From JAUYQR01 sp050632395 (lineage in GTDB: Bacteria > Pseudomonadota > Alphaproteobacteria > Rhodobacterales > Rhodobacteraceae), in the NCBI RefSeq assembly GCF_050632395.1, contig NZ_CP192600.1, forward strand, positions 1,426,001 to 1,490,000: a DNA stretch of 64,000 nucleotides, given 5' to 3'. Under the pieces are notes generated by a model, which was not told where the DNA came from, made no database searches, and saw only the letters and a program-made list of their open reading frames with translations. Numbering within the stretch: position 1 is the stretch's first letter; each line of letters starts with the position of its first letter. The position numbers and the translations under genes were made by a program. Below, piece after piece: positions 47,902-56,391 of this stretch.

Positions 47902-48963
47902 GTGGTTGAGCGGCAGACAGTGGTGAACATCCTTGCCGGCGTCGCAGTGCCCGGCGGGGGCGATCTGGTCAGCCGGGACTTGATTCGCGCCCTCGCCGTC
48001 GACGGGGATACCGTCCGTTTCGTGATCGAAGCCGCAGATCCCGACCAGGCCCGCGCCCTTGCCCCCGCCCAAGCCGAGGCCGAGGCAAAGCTGCGTCAGG
48101 CCGGTGCCGCTTCGGTGCAGGTGGTGATGACCGCGCATGGCCCCGCGCCTAAACCGCCCAGCCTCAAGATCGGCCAGCACCCCACGCCGCAGCAGGGCGG
48201 CCCGCAGCGCATCTCCGGCATCGACCGCATCATCGCCATCGCCAGCGGCAAGGGCGGGGTCGGCAAATCCACCGTCGCCTCCAACCTCGCCGTGGCCTTG
48301 GCGCGGCAGGGCAGGCGGGTTGGCCTTCTGGATGCCGACATCTACGGCCCAAGCCAGCCAAAGATGATGGGCGTCTCCAAACGCCCCGCCTCGCCCGATG
48401 GAAAGATCATCGAACCCCTCGTGGCACATGGCGTCACCATGATGTCGATCGGCCTGATGCTGAAGGAAAACGAGGCCGTCGTCTGGCGCGGCCCGATGAT
48501 CATGGGCGCGCTGCAGCAGCTCCTCGGTCAGGTCGCTTGGGGCAAACTTGATATCCTGATCATCGACCTGCCGCCCGGCACCGGCGACATCCAGCTGACC
48601 CTTTGCCAGCGCACCCACCTCACGGGTGCCATCGTCGTCTCCACCCCGCAGGACGTGGCGCTTCTGGATGCGCGCAAGGCACTCGACATGTTCGACAAGC
48701 TGAAGACCCCCGTCCTCGGCCTGATCGAAAACATGTCCACCTACATCTGCCCGAACTGCGGTCACGAGGCGCATATCTTCGGCCACGGCGGCGTCGCGGC
48801 CGAGGCGGCAAAGCTGGACCTGCCGTTCCTTGGGGAACTGCCCCTCGCCCTCGAAGTCCGCGTCGCCGGCGACAGCGGCACGCCGATTGCTGCGGGCGAG
48901 GGCGCCCACGCCGCCGCCTACGCCGCCCTAGCCCGCCGGCTGATCGACGGCGGCATGGCCTGA
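47902..48963 (+). CDS. apbC: Mrp/NBP35 family iron-sulfur cluster carrier (ApbC)
   Basis: P-loop ATPase of 353 residues that carries and delivers Fe-S clusters. An N-terminal MIP18/DUF59-like domain (about 1-75) is followed by the deviant Walker A GKGGVGKSTVASNLA near 115-129, the LDADIYGPSQPKMMG segment near 142-156 and the cluster-binding CPNC motif near 279-282. The start is GTG at 47902 with GGAGG eight bases upstream. A terminator follows. It is monocistronic. Confidence 0.93.
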   Translation: MVERQTVVNILAGVAVPGGGDLVSRDLIRALAVDGDTVRFVIEAADPDQARALAPAQAEAEAKLRQAGAASVQVVMTAHGPAPKPPSLKIGQHPTPQQGGPQRISGIDRIIAIASGKGGVGKSTVASNLAVALARQGRRVGLLDADIYGPSQPKMMGVSKRPASPDGKIIEPLVAHGVTMMSIGLMLKENEAVVWRGPMIMGALQQLLGQVAWGKLDILIIDLPPGTGDIQLTLCQRTHLTGAIVVSTPQDVALLDARKALDMFDKLKTPVLGLIENMSTYICPNCGHEAHIFGHGGVAAEAAKLDLPFLGELPLALEVRVAGDSGTPIAAGEGAHAAAYAALARRLIDGGMA

Positions 48964-48977
48964 TCCCCAAACCGCGA

Positions 48978-49012
48978 AACCCGGAAGCCCCTGGCCCTCC
49001 GGGTTTTCTTTT
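48978..49012 (+). terminator. Terminator of the Mrp gene
   Basis: AACCCGGA (48978-48985) pairs with TCCGGGTT (48998-49005), followed by TTCTTTT. Confidence 0.75.
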
Positions 49013-49015
49013 CGG

Positions 49016-49044
49016 TTGATTACATACCGACTGGTTGGTATTGT
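49016..49044 (+). promoter_or_regulatory. Promoter with overlapping TetR-type operator for the VOC-VOC-TetR operon
   Basis: -35 TTGATT (49016-49021), 17 bases, -10 TATTGT (49039-49044). Across spacer and -10 lies an inverted repeat ATACCGAC, two bases, GTTGGTAT (49024-49041), seven of eight positions matching. The overlap suggests repression by the TetR-family protein encoded at the end of the operon. Confidence 0.6.
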
Positions 49045-49065
49045 AATTCCCGAGGAGGACCACCC

Positions 49066-49539
49066 ATGACCCACACAACCCGCACCGTCCTGTGGTTCAA
49101 CGGCCACGGCCGCGAAGCCGCCGAGTTCTACTGCGCCCAGATCCCCGATAGCCACGTCGAGGCATTCTACGCCTCCGATCACGGCGGCCCCGACGGCGAC
49201 ATGCATTTCGAGGTGATCGACTTCACCCTCAATGGCACCCCCTACCAGATCCTTGACGCCGGTCCGATGTTCCCGCTGTCGGAATGCGTCTCGATCCTTG
49301 TCGAAACCCCGGATCAGGCCGAAACCGACCGCCTCTGGGATGCGATGGTCGCAGGTGGCGGCAGCCACGGCCCCTGTGGCTGGCTGAAGGATCGCTTCGG
49401 CCTGTCGTGGCAGATCGTCCCCGCCGAACTCGCCCGCCTGATGCGCGACCCCGACCGGGCCCGCGCCGCCCGCGTCCTCTCTGCCATGATGACGATGGGC
49501 AAGATCGACCTTGCCGCCATCCACGCCGCCGCAGCCTGA
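49066..49539 (+). CDS. VOC family protein (PhnB/3-dmu-9_3-mt type)
   Basis: The protein has 157 residues with the vicinal oxygen chelate fold of the PhnB-like group: LWFNGHGREAAEFYCAQIPD near 7-26, MHFEVIDFTLNGTPYQILDAG near 46-66, CGWLKDRFGLSWQIVP near 105-120. Such proteins are glyoxalase- or resistance-like, with variable metal binding; the exact role is unknown. GAGGAGG precedes the ATG. It is the first gene of a three-gene operon. Confidence 0.88.
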   Translation: MTHTTRTVLWFNGHGREAAEFYCAQIPDSHVEAFYASDHGGPDGDMHFEVIDFTLNGTPYQILDAGPMFPLSECVSILVETPDQAETDRLWDAMVAGGGSHGPCGWLKDRFGLSWQIVPAELARLMRDPDRARAARVLSAMMTMGKIDLAAIHAAAA

Positions 49540-49550
49540 AAGGAAAACCC

Positions 49551-50006
49551 ATGTCCGATGATATCCCCCACGACCGCCGCTACCGACCCGCCGACCGCAT
49601 CATGCAGGGCGTGATCCCCTACCTCAGCCTTGCGGGCAAGGCGGGCGAGGCGGCGGATTTCTACATGAAAGCTTTCGCCGCAAAGGACATCGGTCGGATG
49701 GAAACCCCCGGCCAGCCCGGCCACTACATGCACCTTCAGGTCGAAATCAACGGCGGCGCCCTGATGCTGACCGACCATGTCGGCGAAGGGTCGCCGGAAG
49801 GCTCGCCATTCGCCCGCGGCCATCTGCAACTGGTGGTGGCCGATGGGAAAGCCTGGTTCGACCGCGCCGTCGCGGCGGGCTGCGCCGTGGCCGTCGACTA
49901 TGCCCGCCAACCCTGGGGCGATGACTGGGGCATGGTGCGCGATCCCTTCGGTCTGCTCTGGGCGGTGTTGACACCCAACCCGGCGCTCTGGGACAAGGCG
50001 GAATGA
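49551..50006 (+). CDS. VOC family protein (PhnB-like)
   Basis: Second VOC protein of the operon, 151 residues, with the same overall layout: VIPYLSLAGKAGEAADFYMKAF near 21-42 and DDWGMVRDPFGLLWAVLTP near 125-143. ATG 49551 lies 11 bases after the first VOC gene and follows AAAGGAAAA. A longer frame starting inside the previous gene is rejected. The two may act as a pair or represent a duplication. Confidence 0.88.
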   Translation: MSDDIPHDRRYRPADRIMQGVIPYLSLAGKAGEAADFYMKAFAAKDIGRMETPGQPGHYMHLQVEINGGALMLTDHVGEGSPEGSPFARGHLQLVVADGKAWFDRAVAAGCAVAVDYARQPWGDDWGMVRDPFGLLWAVLTPNPALWDKAE

Positions 50007-50031
50007 TCCTGCCCACCCGAACCGGCCCCAT

Positions 50032-50643
50032 ATGACCCGCGTCCCCCGCGGCGAAGCCCGCCAGCGCCTGTTGGCTGCGGCGACGGACCTGATCCGTCGC
50101 CAGGGCTTTGCCGCGACCAGCGTCGATGACCTCTGCGCCGCCGCTGGCGTGACCAAAGGTGCCTTCTTCCACCATTTCCCGTCCAAGGACGCGCTGGGTG
50201 CTGCGGTGGTGGACCACTGGACCGAAACCACCAGCGCCATGTTCGCCGCCCACCCCTACAATACCCTGCCAGATCCGCTGGACCGGGTGTTCGCCTACAT
50301 CGACCTTCGCCGCAGCCTGCTTGACCGCCCGATCCCCGAGTTTTCCTGCGTCGCCGGCACCACGGTGCAGGAAACCTACCACACCCACCCCGCGATCCGC
50401 GCCGCCGCCGAGGCGAGCATCCGGTCCGGCGCCGCCCACGTCCGCGCCCATCTTGCCGAAGCGCTGGTCCGCCATCCTGTGCCGGGCGTCACGGCGGAAA
50501 GTCTGGCGCTTTACCTTCAGGTCATCGTGCAGGGCGGCATCATCACCGCCAAGGCGCTGGATGACGCCGCTGCGATGCGTGACGCGCTTGACCACGCCGA
50601 ACGCTATCTGCGCCTGCTGTTCGCGCGGCCCAAGGCGGCCTGA
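50032..50643 (+). CDS. TetR/AcrR family transcriptional regulator
   Basis: Repressor of 203 residues with a TetR helix-turn-helix at the N-terminus (LLAAATDLIRRQGFAATSVDDL and GVTKGAFFHHFPSKDALG, about 13-55). It is encoded last in the VOC-VOC-TetR operon, 25 bases after the second VOC gene; the inverted repeat in the operon promoter is its likely target. The ligand-binding C-terminal domain is family-typical but the inducer is unknown. Confidence 0.92.
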   Translation: MTRVPRGEARQRLLAAATDLIRRQGFAATSVDDLCAAAGVTKGAFFHHFPSKDALGAAVVDHWTETTSAMFAAHPYNTLPDPLDRVFAYIDLRRSLLDRPIPEFSCVAGTTVQETYHTHPAIRAAAEASIRSGAAHVRAHLAEALVRHPVPGVTAESLALYLQVIVQGGIITAKALDDAAAMRDALDHAERYLRLLFARPKAA

Positions 50644-50660
50644 CCGCCGAATCAAACGCA

Positions 50661-50675
50661 TGGGAAAGCATGGGA
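50661..50675 (+). promoter_or_regulatory. Paired TGGGA boxes (MraZ-type), distal
   Basis: TGGGA at 50661-50665 and 50671-50675, five bases apart, the 10-base pitch known for MraZ binding. Confidence 0.45.
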
Positions 50676-50773
50676 AACCGCCGGGCCGCGTTGCTCGCTG
50701 CGCTTCCGGCGGGCCGATTCCCTGGCTCAACGTCTGATTGCAGCGTCGCCTTCACGCCTTCGCCCAAGTTTTT

Positions 50774-50788
50774 TGGGAGATCATGGGA
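50774..50788 (+). promoter_or_regulatory. Paired TGGGA boxes (MraZ-type), middle
   Basis: TGGGA at 50774-50778 and 50784-50788 with a five-base spacer. Confidence 0.5.
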
Positions 50789-50923
50789 CTTCCCGGACGG
50801 CCGCCCAATCTACCATATCTAGGCGGTAACGGCGACTTGATCCCTAGTGATAGCAAAATCACGCCCCCGCGACCCGCAATATGCTGTTTCCCGCCCCTGC
50901 GGCGCACAACATCTCGCGCCTTC

Positions 50924-50968
50924 TCCCAAAGATTTCCATTGATTCCCATACTGTCCCATGGCATCCCT
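50924..50968 (-). promoter_or_regulatory. Five-box MraZ-type array upstream of mraZ
   Basis: On the plus strand TCCCA, TTCCA, TCCCA, TCCCA, TCCCT recur exactly every 10 bases (50924, 50934, 50944, 50954, 50964), i.e. TGGGA-type boxes on the minus strand. Direct TGGGA repeats at 10-base pitch are the known MraZ operator layout. The whole gap 50644-51225 holds these arrays and a terminator but no convincing gene. Confidence 0.65.
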
Positions 50969-51145
50969 TTCTCACGGACGATGCAGAGGGCATTGAAAAG
51001 CAGGGGCAGCTCAAGACCCCGAACAAGGCGATAGGCAGCTTCATACAGGCCGCCCCCTTCATCGGACGACAGAGATCCGGCGCGCGAGCGAGCAGACATC
51101 TCCCCCAGGTGGCGCGCGTAGCTGGACGCCCAGCGATGGGACAGC

Positions 51146-51183
51146 GGCGGATCGGGTAGTGGCAGCAACCCGATCCGCCTTTT
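51146..51183 (+). terminator. Strong terminator shortly before mraZ
   Basis: GGCGGATCGGGT (51146-51157) pairs perfectly with ACCCGATCCGCC (51168-51179), followed by TTTT. It lies 43 bases before the mraZ start, so a transcript begun upstream at the MraZ boxes would stop or be attenuated here. Confidence 0.8.
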
Positions 51184-51225
51184 CTATTTCATCGCTTGGG
51201 TTTGGGACATTTTTACAAGGCCACA

Positions 51226-51738
51226 ATGGCGATGGCAGAGGCGTTCAGAGGCGAGTTCTACCAGAAGGTAGATAGCAAGGCCCGGGTGTCGATCCCGGCC
51301 GCCTTTCGCCGTATTCTGGAAGCCGACGACCAGCCGCTTGGCGAAACCGCCCGCCCGCGCGTCTACCTTGTCTACGGCGGCAAATCCCGCACTTTCGTCG
51401 AATGCTACTCGCGCCGCGGTGCCGATGCGCTGGCCGCCGAGATTGAGGCGATGGACATGGGCTCGACCGAACGCACCCGCGCCGAACGGGATCTGATCAG
51501 CCGTTCGGTCATGGTCGAAATCGAACCCGACGGTCGCATCGTGCTGCCCCCAAAGGTGCGCGAGAAGATGGGCTTTCAGGGCGACGATCTCGCCTCGGGC
51601 GGCGAGGCGGCGTTTGCCGGTTTCACCAACCGCTTCCGCCTCTACCGCCGCGAGGTCTATGACGCCGAACTGGCCGAGGAAGACGACGACGACACCGATC
51701 CGCTGACCCTCGTCGGGCGGCACAAACGGTCAGGGTAG
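51226..51738 (+). CDS. mraZ: Transcriptional regulator MraZ
   Basis: DNA-binding protein of 170 residues with two MraZ/AbrB-like halves: FRGEFYQKVDSKARVSIPAAFR near 7-28 and VEIEPDGRIVLPPKVREKMGF near 96-116. It starts the division and cell-wall cluster and represses it in other bacteria by binding TGGGA repeats, arrays of which lie upstream. ATG 51226 is preceded by AAGG. The C-terminal tail is acidic (EEDDDDTDP), somewhat longer than in E. coli. Confidence 0.94.
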   Translation: MAMAEAFRGEFYQKVDSKARVSIPAAFRRILEADDQPLGETARPRVYLVYGGKSRTFVECYSRRGADALAAEIEAMDMGSTERTRAERDLISRSVMVEIEPDGRIVLPPKVREKMGFQGDDLASGGEAAFAGFTNRFRLYRREVYDAELAEEDDDDTDPLTLVGRHKRSG

Positions 51739-51747
51739 GGGGCCGCG

Positions 51748-52752
51748 ATGCGCGATCCGCTGCCCGGTCGCCCCCAATCAGATGATCCCCACATTCCGGT
51801 CCTTCTCGACCCGATCCTGAAGGCCGTCGCCCCGGTTCAGGGCCTTTGGCTTGATGGCACGCTCGGGGCAGGGGGCTACACCCGTGCGCTATTGGATGCT
51901 GGCGCGCGCGTGATCGGCGTCGACCGTGACCCGCTTGCGCTTGAAATGGCTGCCACATGGGCCAAGCCTTACGGCGACCGCCTCACCCTCGTCGAAGGCA
52001 CCTTCTCCCACCTCGACACCTACGCGGGCACGCCCCTCGACGGCATCGTCCTCGACCTCGGCGTGTCCTCGATGCAGCTTGACCAGGCCGAACGCGGCTT
52101 TTCCTTCATGCGCGACGGTCCTTTGGACATGCGGATGAGCCAGCAGGGCGACAGTGCCGCCGACCTCGTCAACACGCTGGAAGAAACCGACCTTGCCAAC
52201 CTGATCTACGCCTACGGCGAAGAACACGCCTCGCGCCGCATTGCGCACGCCATCGTGGACGCACGCGCGCGCGAACCGATCACCACCACCCTGCGGCTGG
52301 CCGAGATTGTCGCCCGCTGCCTGCCGCGCCCGAAGCCCGGCCAAAGCCACCCCGCGACCCGCACCTTCCAAGCGATCCGCATCGCCGTGAACACCGAATT
52401 CAGCGAACTTGCCGAGGGCCTCGCCGCCGCCGAACGCGCGCTGAAACCCGGCGGGATGCTCGCCGTCGTCACCTTCCACAGCCTCGAAGACCGCATCGTC
52501 AAACGCTTCTTCCAGCTTGCTTCCGGGCACGAGGCGAACGCCAACCGCTACGCCCCGGCGAAAACCGACACCACCGCCCGCTTCGACCTTGTGACCCGCC
52601 GCGCCGTCACGGCGGACGACGACGAACTGGCGCGCAACCCCCGCTCCCGCTCGGCCAAGCTGCGCGTCGCCCGCCGCACCGCAGCCCCGCCGCTGGCCAT
52701 CAACCCCGCCGACCTCGGTGTGCCGCAGATCACCCGGAAAGGACGCCGCTGA
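51748..52752 (+). CDS. rsmH: 16S rRNA (cytosine1402-N4)-methyltransferase
   Basis: SAM-dependent methyltransferase of 334 residues (MraW). Signatures: HIPVLLDPILKAV near 12-24, DGTLGAGGYTRALL near 36-49, DLGVSSMQLDQAERGFSF near 106-123 and VTFHSLEDRIVKRFF near 237-251. It modifies the ribosomal P site. It follows mraZ by nine bases, as usual in the cluster. Confidence 0.96.
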   Translation: MRDPLPGRPQSDDPHIPVLLDPILKAVAPVQGLWLDGTLGAGGYTRALLDAGARVIGVDRDPLALEMAATWAKPYGDRLTLVEGTFSHLDTYAGTPLDGIVLDLGVSSMQLDQAERGFSFMRDGPLDMRMSQQGDSAADLVNTLEETDLANLIYAYGEEHASRRIAHAIVDARAREPITTTLRLAEIVARCLPRPKPGQSHPATRTFQAIRIAVNTEFSELAEGLAAAERALKPGGMLAVVTFHSLEDRIVKRFFQLASGHEANANRYAPAKTDTTARFDLVTRRAVTADDDELARNPRSRSAKLRVARRTAAPPLAINPADLGVPQITRKGRR

Positions 52753-52753
52753 C

Positions 52754-53110
52754 ATGCGCCCCGTGCTTTATGTCCTCACCTTCCTCGCGGTCATCGCGCT
52801 TGGCTTCTGGGCCTACCGCGAAAACTACGCCACACAAGCCGCCCTGAAGAACGTCGAAGGTCTGCAACGCCAGATCGCCGACCTGCGTGAAACGCTGTCG
52901 GTGCAGCGCGCCGAATGGGCCTACCTGAACCGCCCCGACCGCCTGCGCGAACTGGCCACCATCAACTTCGACCGGCTCGGCTTGCTGCCGATGCTGCCGG
53001 GCCAGTTCGGTACCCCCAGCCAGATCGCCTATCCCGCCCCCGACCTGCCGCAGATCGACATGCCCGTGGACATCCAGGGCATCCAGCCCCAGCCGGAGAG
53101 TGACCTCTGA
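52754..53110 (+). CDS. ftsL: Cell division protein FtsL
   Basis: Bitopic membrane protein of 118 residues: a transmembrane segment at the N-terminus (VLYVLTFLAVIALGFWAY, about 4-21), then a coiled-coil-like stretch (ALKNVEGLQRQIADLRETLSVQ, about 32-53) and a Pro-rich tail. Position between rsmH and ftsI and size identify it as FtsL, although its sequence is poorly conserved. ATG 52754 overlaps nothing and lies one base after the rsmH stop. Confidence 0.88.
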   Translation: MRPVLYVLTFLAVIALGFWAYRENYATQAALKNVEGLQRQIADLRETLSVQRAEWAYLNRPDRLRELATINFDRLGLLPMLPGQFGTPSQIAYPAPDLPQIDMPVDIQGIQPQPESDL

Positions 53111-54900
53111 TGCGCACGCCGCTCCGCCCGCTTGCCCGCATCCTGCACGCCCGCCAGCAGGGCGAAAACCCCGACACAATCGAACGCGAGAACCTGCGCC
53201 TGCGCCACGAGGTGATGCGCGACAAGTCCCGCGCCCGCGCCGAGTTTCGTCTGCTGATCCTTGGGGTCGCGTTCTTCGCCGCCTTCACCACCATCGGCGC
53301 GCGGATGGGCCTGTTGGCCGCGACCGACCCTGTGGAACCCCGCGCCTCGGCTCCCGGTGCCGAAATCATCGCCCAACGGGCCGATATCGTGGATCGCAAC
53401 GGCCGCATCCTTGCGACCAACATGACCACCCACGCGCTTTATGCCAACCCCAAGGTCATGGTCGACCCGAAGGGAGTGGCGCAGAAACTGGCCGACATCT
53501 TCCCCGACCTCAAGGCCAAGGATCTTGAACGCCGCTTCACCGACGGGCGCAGCTTTCTTTGGATCAAGAAGGTGCTTTCCCCCGAACAGATGCAGAAGGT
53601 GCACGAGATCGGTGATCCCGGCCTTCTGTTCGGCCCGCGCGAGATGCGGCTTTACCCCAACGGCACGCTGGCGGCCCACGTACTTGGCGGCACGTCCTTT
53701 GGTGCCGAGGGCGTCCATTCCGCCGAGGTGATCGGCGTCGCCGGCATCGAAAAGGCACTCGACACCCGCCTCCGCGATCCCGCGCAGGGTGACAAGCCTT
53801 TGACCCTGTCGCTTGACCTGTCGGTGCAGGCCACCATCGAAGAAGTGCTATACGCCGGCATGACCATGCTGAACGCCAAGGGCGCCGCGGCCATCCTGAT
53901 GGACGTTCGCACTGGCGAGATCGTCGCCCTGACCTCACTGCCGACCTTCGATCCGAACGACCGACCGAACCCGCTGGTCGACAAGACTGCCGAACCCGGC
54001 GACAGCCCCTTGTTCAACCGCGCGGTGCAGGGCGTCTACGAACTTGGCTCGACCTTCAAGATCTTCGCCGTTTCGCAGGCGATGGAGCTTGGCCTCGTCA
54101 CCCCCGATACGCTGGTTGACGCCAATGCGCCGATGCAGTGGGGCAAGCACCAGATCAAGGAATTCGAAGGCAAGAACTACGGCCCGCTACTGTCCGTCAC
54201 CGACGTGATCGCGAAATCGTCGAATGTCGGCACCGCCCATATTGCGCTGATGATCGGCCCCTTGCGCCAGCAGGCCTTCCTGAAATCGCTTGGCTTTTTC
54301 GAGCCGACGCCGGTCGAATTGATCGAAGCCCCCGGTGCCAAGCCGCTGATCCCCAAGAAATGGCCGGAAATCGTGACGATAACCACCTCCTACGGCCACG
54401 GCATGTCGGCCAGCCCGCTGCACCTTGCCGCCGCCTATGCCGCAATCGGCAACGGCGGGGTGATGATCAAGCCGACGCTCCTGAAACGCGAAGGCCCGAC
54501 CACCGGCGTGCGCGTGATGAGCGAAAAGACCGCCCACGAAGCCGTCAAGATGCTGCGCCGCGTCGTCACCGAAGGCACCGCCAGCCTTGGCGAAGTGCCG
54601 GGGTACGAGGTCGCGGGCAAGACCGGCACCGCAGACAAACCCAAGCGCACCGGCGGTTACTATCACGACAAGGTCGTGAACACCTTCGCCTCGGTATTCC
54701 CTGCGTCCAACCCGCAATATGTGCTGATCGTCACGCTCGATGAACCGATCGACACCTCGGGTTCTGAACCGCGCCGCACCGCCGGCTGGACCGCCGTTCC
54801 CGTCGCCGCCGAGATAATCCGTCGCGTCGCCCCGATGATGGGCCTCAGGCCAAAGCTTGAACCTGTCGCCACCGATGCTGTAACTGCCGCCAGCAATTGA
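53110..54900 (+). CDS. ftsI: Penicillin-binding protein 3 (division transpeptidase)
   Basis: Membrane-anchored septal transpeptidase of 596 residues. An N-terminal transmembrane segment (about 45-63), a PBP dimer domain (about 75-235), and the transpeptidase domain from about 240. Active-site motifs: SxxK as STFK near 314, SSN near 370 (KSSNVGT) and KTGT near 505 (AGKTGTAD). It starts by TGATG overlap with ftsL. Confidence 0.96.
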   Translation: MRTPLRPLARILHARQQGENPDTIERENLRLRHEVMRDKSRARAEFRLLILGVAFFAAFTTIGARMGLLAATDPVEPRASAPGAEIIAQRADIVDRNGRILATNMTTHALYANPKVMVDPKGVAQKLADIFPDLKAKDLERRFTDGRSFLWIKKVLSPEQMQKVHEIGDPGLLFGPREMRLYPNGTLAAHVLGGTSFGAEGVHSAEVIGVAGIEKALDTRLRDPAQGDKPLTLSLDLSVQATIEEVLYAGMTMLNAKGAAAILMDVRTGEIVALTSLPTFDPNDRPNPLVDKTAEPGDSPLFNRAVQGVYELGSTFKIFAVSQAMELGLVTPDTLVDANAPMQWGKHQIKEFEGKNYGPLLSVTDVIAKSSNVGTAHIALMIGPLRQQAFLKSLGFFEPTPVELIEAPGAKPLIPKKWPEIVTITTSYGHGMSASPLHLAAAYAAIGNGGVMIKPTLLKREGPTTGVRVMSEKTAHEAVKMLRRVVTEGTASLGEVPGYEVAGKTGTADKPKRTGGYYHDKVVNTFASVFPASNPQYVLIVTLDEPIDTSGSEPRRTAGWTAVPVAAEIIRRVAPMMGLRPKLEPVATDAVTAASN

Positions 54901-54912
54901 TGGACACGCGCA

Positions 54913-56391
54913 ATGGCAGAACGGGCAAAGCGGTTATCTGATCTGGGCCTCACCGCCCGCGCCGGGCGCGACCCGGCGCTCTCGGGTTTGACCGCCGACA
55001 GCCGCGCCGTGCGGGCCGGAATGCTGTTTGCAGCAATTCCCGGCACCGCCACCCACGGCGCCAACTACATCGCCACCGCTCTCGATCAGGGGGCCGCCGC
55101 GATCCTGACCGATGCCACCGGCGCGCGCCTTGCCGCCGACCTTCTGGCCGCAACCGAAACCGCCCTCATCGTCGCCGAAGACCCGCGCGCCACCTTCGCC
55201 TGCGCCGCCGCCCTGTGGTTCGGCGCGCAGCCCGACACGATGGTCGCCGTCACCGGCACCAACGGCAAGACCAGCGTCGCCACCTTCACCCGCCAGATCT
55301 GGATGACGCTTGGTCACACCGCCATCAACATCGGCACCACCGGCATCGAAGGCGCGTGGGAGGCTCCATCCAGTCACACCACCCCCGATGCCGTCACCCT
55401 GCAAAAGCTGCTCGCCGCCGCAGCGTCAGATGGCGTGACCCATGCCGCGATGGAAGCATCGTCCCACGGCCTTGACCAGCGCCGGATGGACGGCGTGCGC
55501 CTGAAGGCCGCCGGGTTCACCAACCTGACGCAAGACCATCTCGATTACCACGGCACGATGGAGGCGTATTTCGACGCCAAGGCGCAGCTATTCACCCGCC
55601 TTCTGCCCGATGACGGCGTAGCCGTGATCAACCTCAACGGCGCACGCGGCGCCGATATGGCGGCGCTGGCCGAAGCGCGCGGCCTTCGCACACTGACCGT
55701 CGGGCATGGCGAGGCTGACCTCCACATCGCCGGCCAGCGCTACGACGCCAAGGGTCAGGACCTGCGCCTGATCTGGCAAGGCCAGCCCTATCAGGCCCGG
55801 CTGAACCTGATCGGCGGCTTTCAGGCCGAAAACGTCGCCGTCGCCGCAGGCCTTGCCATCGCTGCAGGCGACGCCCCCGCTGCAGTGTTCGCTGCCCTGC
55901 CGCACCTGACGGGCGTTCGCGGCCGCATGCAGCTTGCCGCCACCCGCCAGAACGGTGCTGCCGTCTTCGTCGATTACGCCCACACCCCCGACGCCATCGC
56001 CACCGCCCTTCAGGCGCTCCGCCCCCACGTCATGGGCCGCATCATCATCGTCTTCGGTGCCGGCGGCGACCGTGACCGCACCAAACGTCCGCTGATGGGC
56101 GCCGCCGCCCGCGCCCATGCCGATGTCCTCTACGTCACCGACGACAACCCCCGTTCCGAAGACCCCGCCTCCATCCGCGCCGCAATCCTGCAAGCCTGCC
56201 CCGACGCAAACGAGGTCGGCGACCGCGCCGAAGCCATCCTCCGCGCCGTTGACGCCCTGCAACCCGGCGACGCCCTTTTGATCGCGGGCAAGGGGCATGA
56301 AACCGGCCAGATCATCAAGGGCGACGTCTACCCCTTCGATGACGTCGAACAAGCCTCCGTCGCCGTCGCCGCCCTTGACGGAGTGATCTGA
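54913..56391 (+). CDS. murE: UDP-MurNAc-L-Ala-D-Glu:meso-diaminopimelate ligase
   Basis: Mur ligase of 492 residues. ATP loop TGTNGKTSVATF near 115-126; SSHGLDQRRMDGV near 182-194; the DAP-specificity region DDNPRSEDP near 411-419, whose DNPR motif indicates diaminopimelate rather than lysine. The end overlaps murF by TGATG. Confidence 0.96.
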   Translation: MAERAKRLSDLGLTARAGRDPALSGLTADSRAVRAGMLFAAIPGTATHGANYIATALDQGAAAILTDATGARLAADLLAATETALIVAEDPRATFACAAALWFGAQPDTMVAVTGTNGKTSVATFTRQIWMTLGHTAINIGTTGIEGAWEAPSSHTTPDAVTLQKLLAAAASDGVTHAAMEASSHGLDQRRMDGVRLKAAGFTNLTQDHLDYHGTMEAYFDAKAQLFTRLLPDDGVAVINLNGARGADMAALAEARGLRTLTVGHGEADLHIAGQRYDAKGQDLRLIWQGQPYQARLNLIGGFQAENVAVAAGLAIAAGDAPAAVFAALPHLTGVRGRMQLAATRQNGAAVFVDYAHTPDAIATALQALRPHVMGRIIIVFGAGGDRDRTKRPLMGAAARAHADVLYVTDDNPRSEDPASIRAAILQACPDANEVGDRAEAILRAVDALQPGDALLIAGKGHETGQIIKGDVYPFDDVEQASVAVAALDGVI

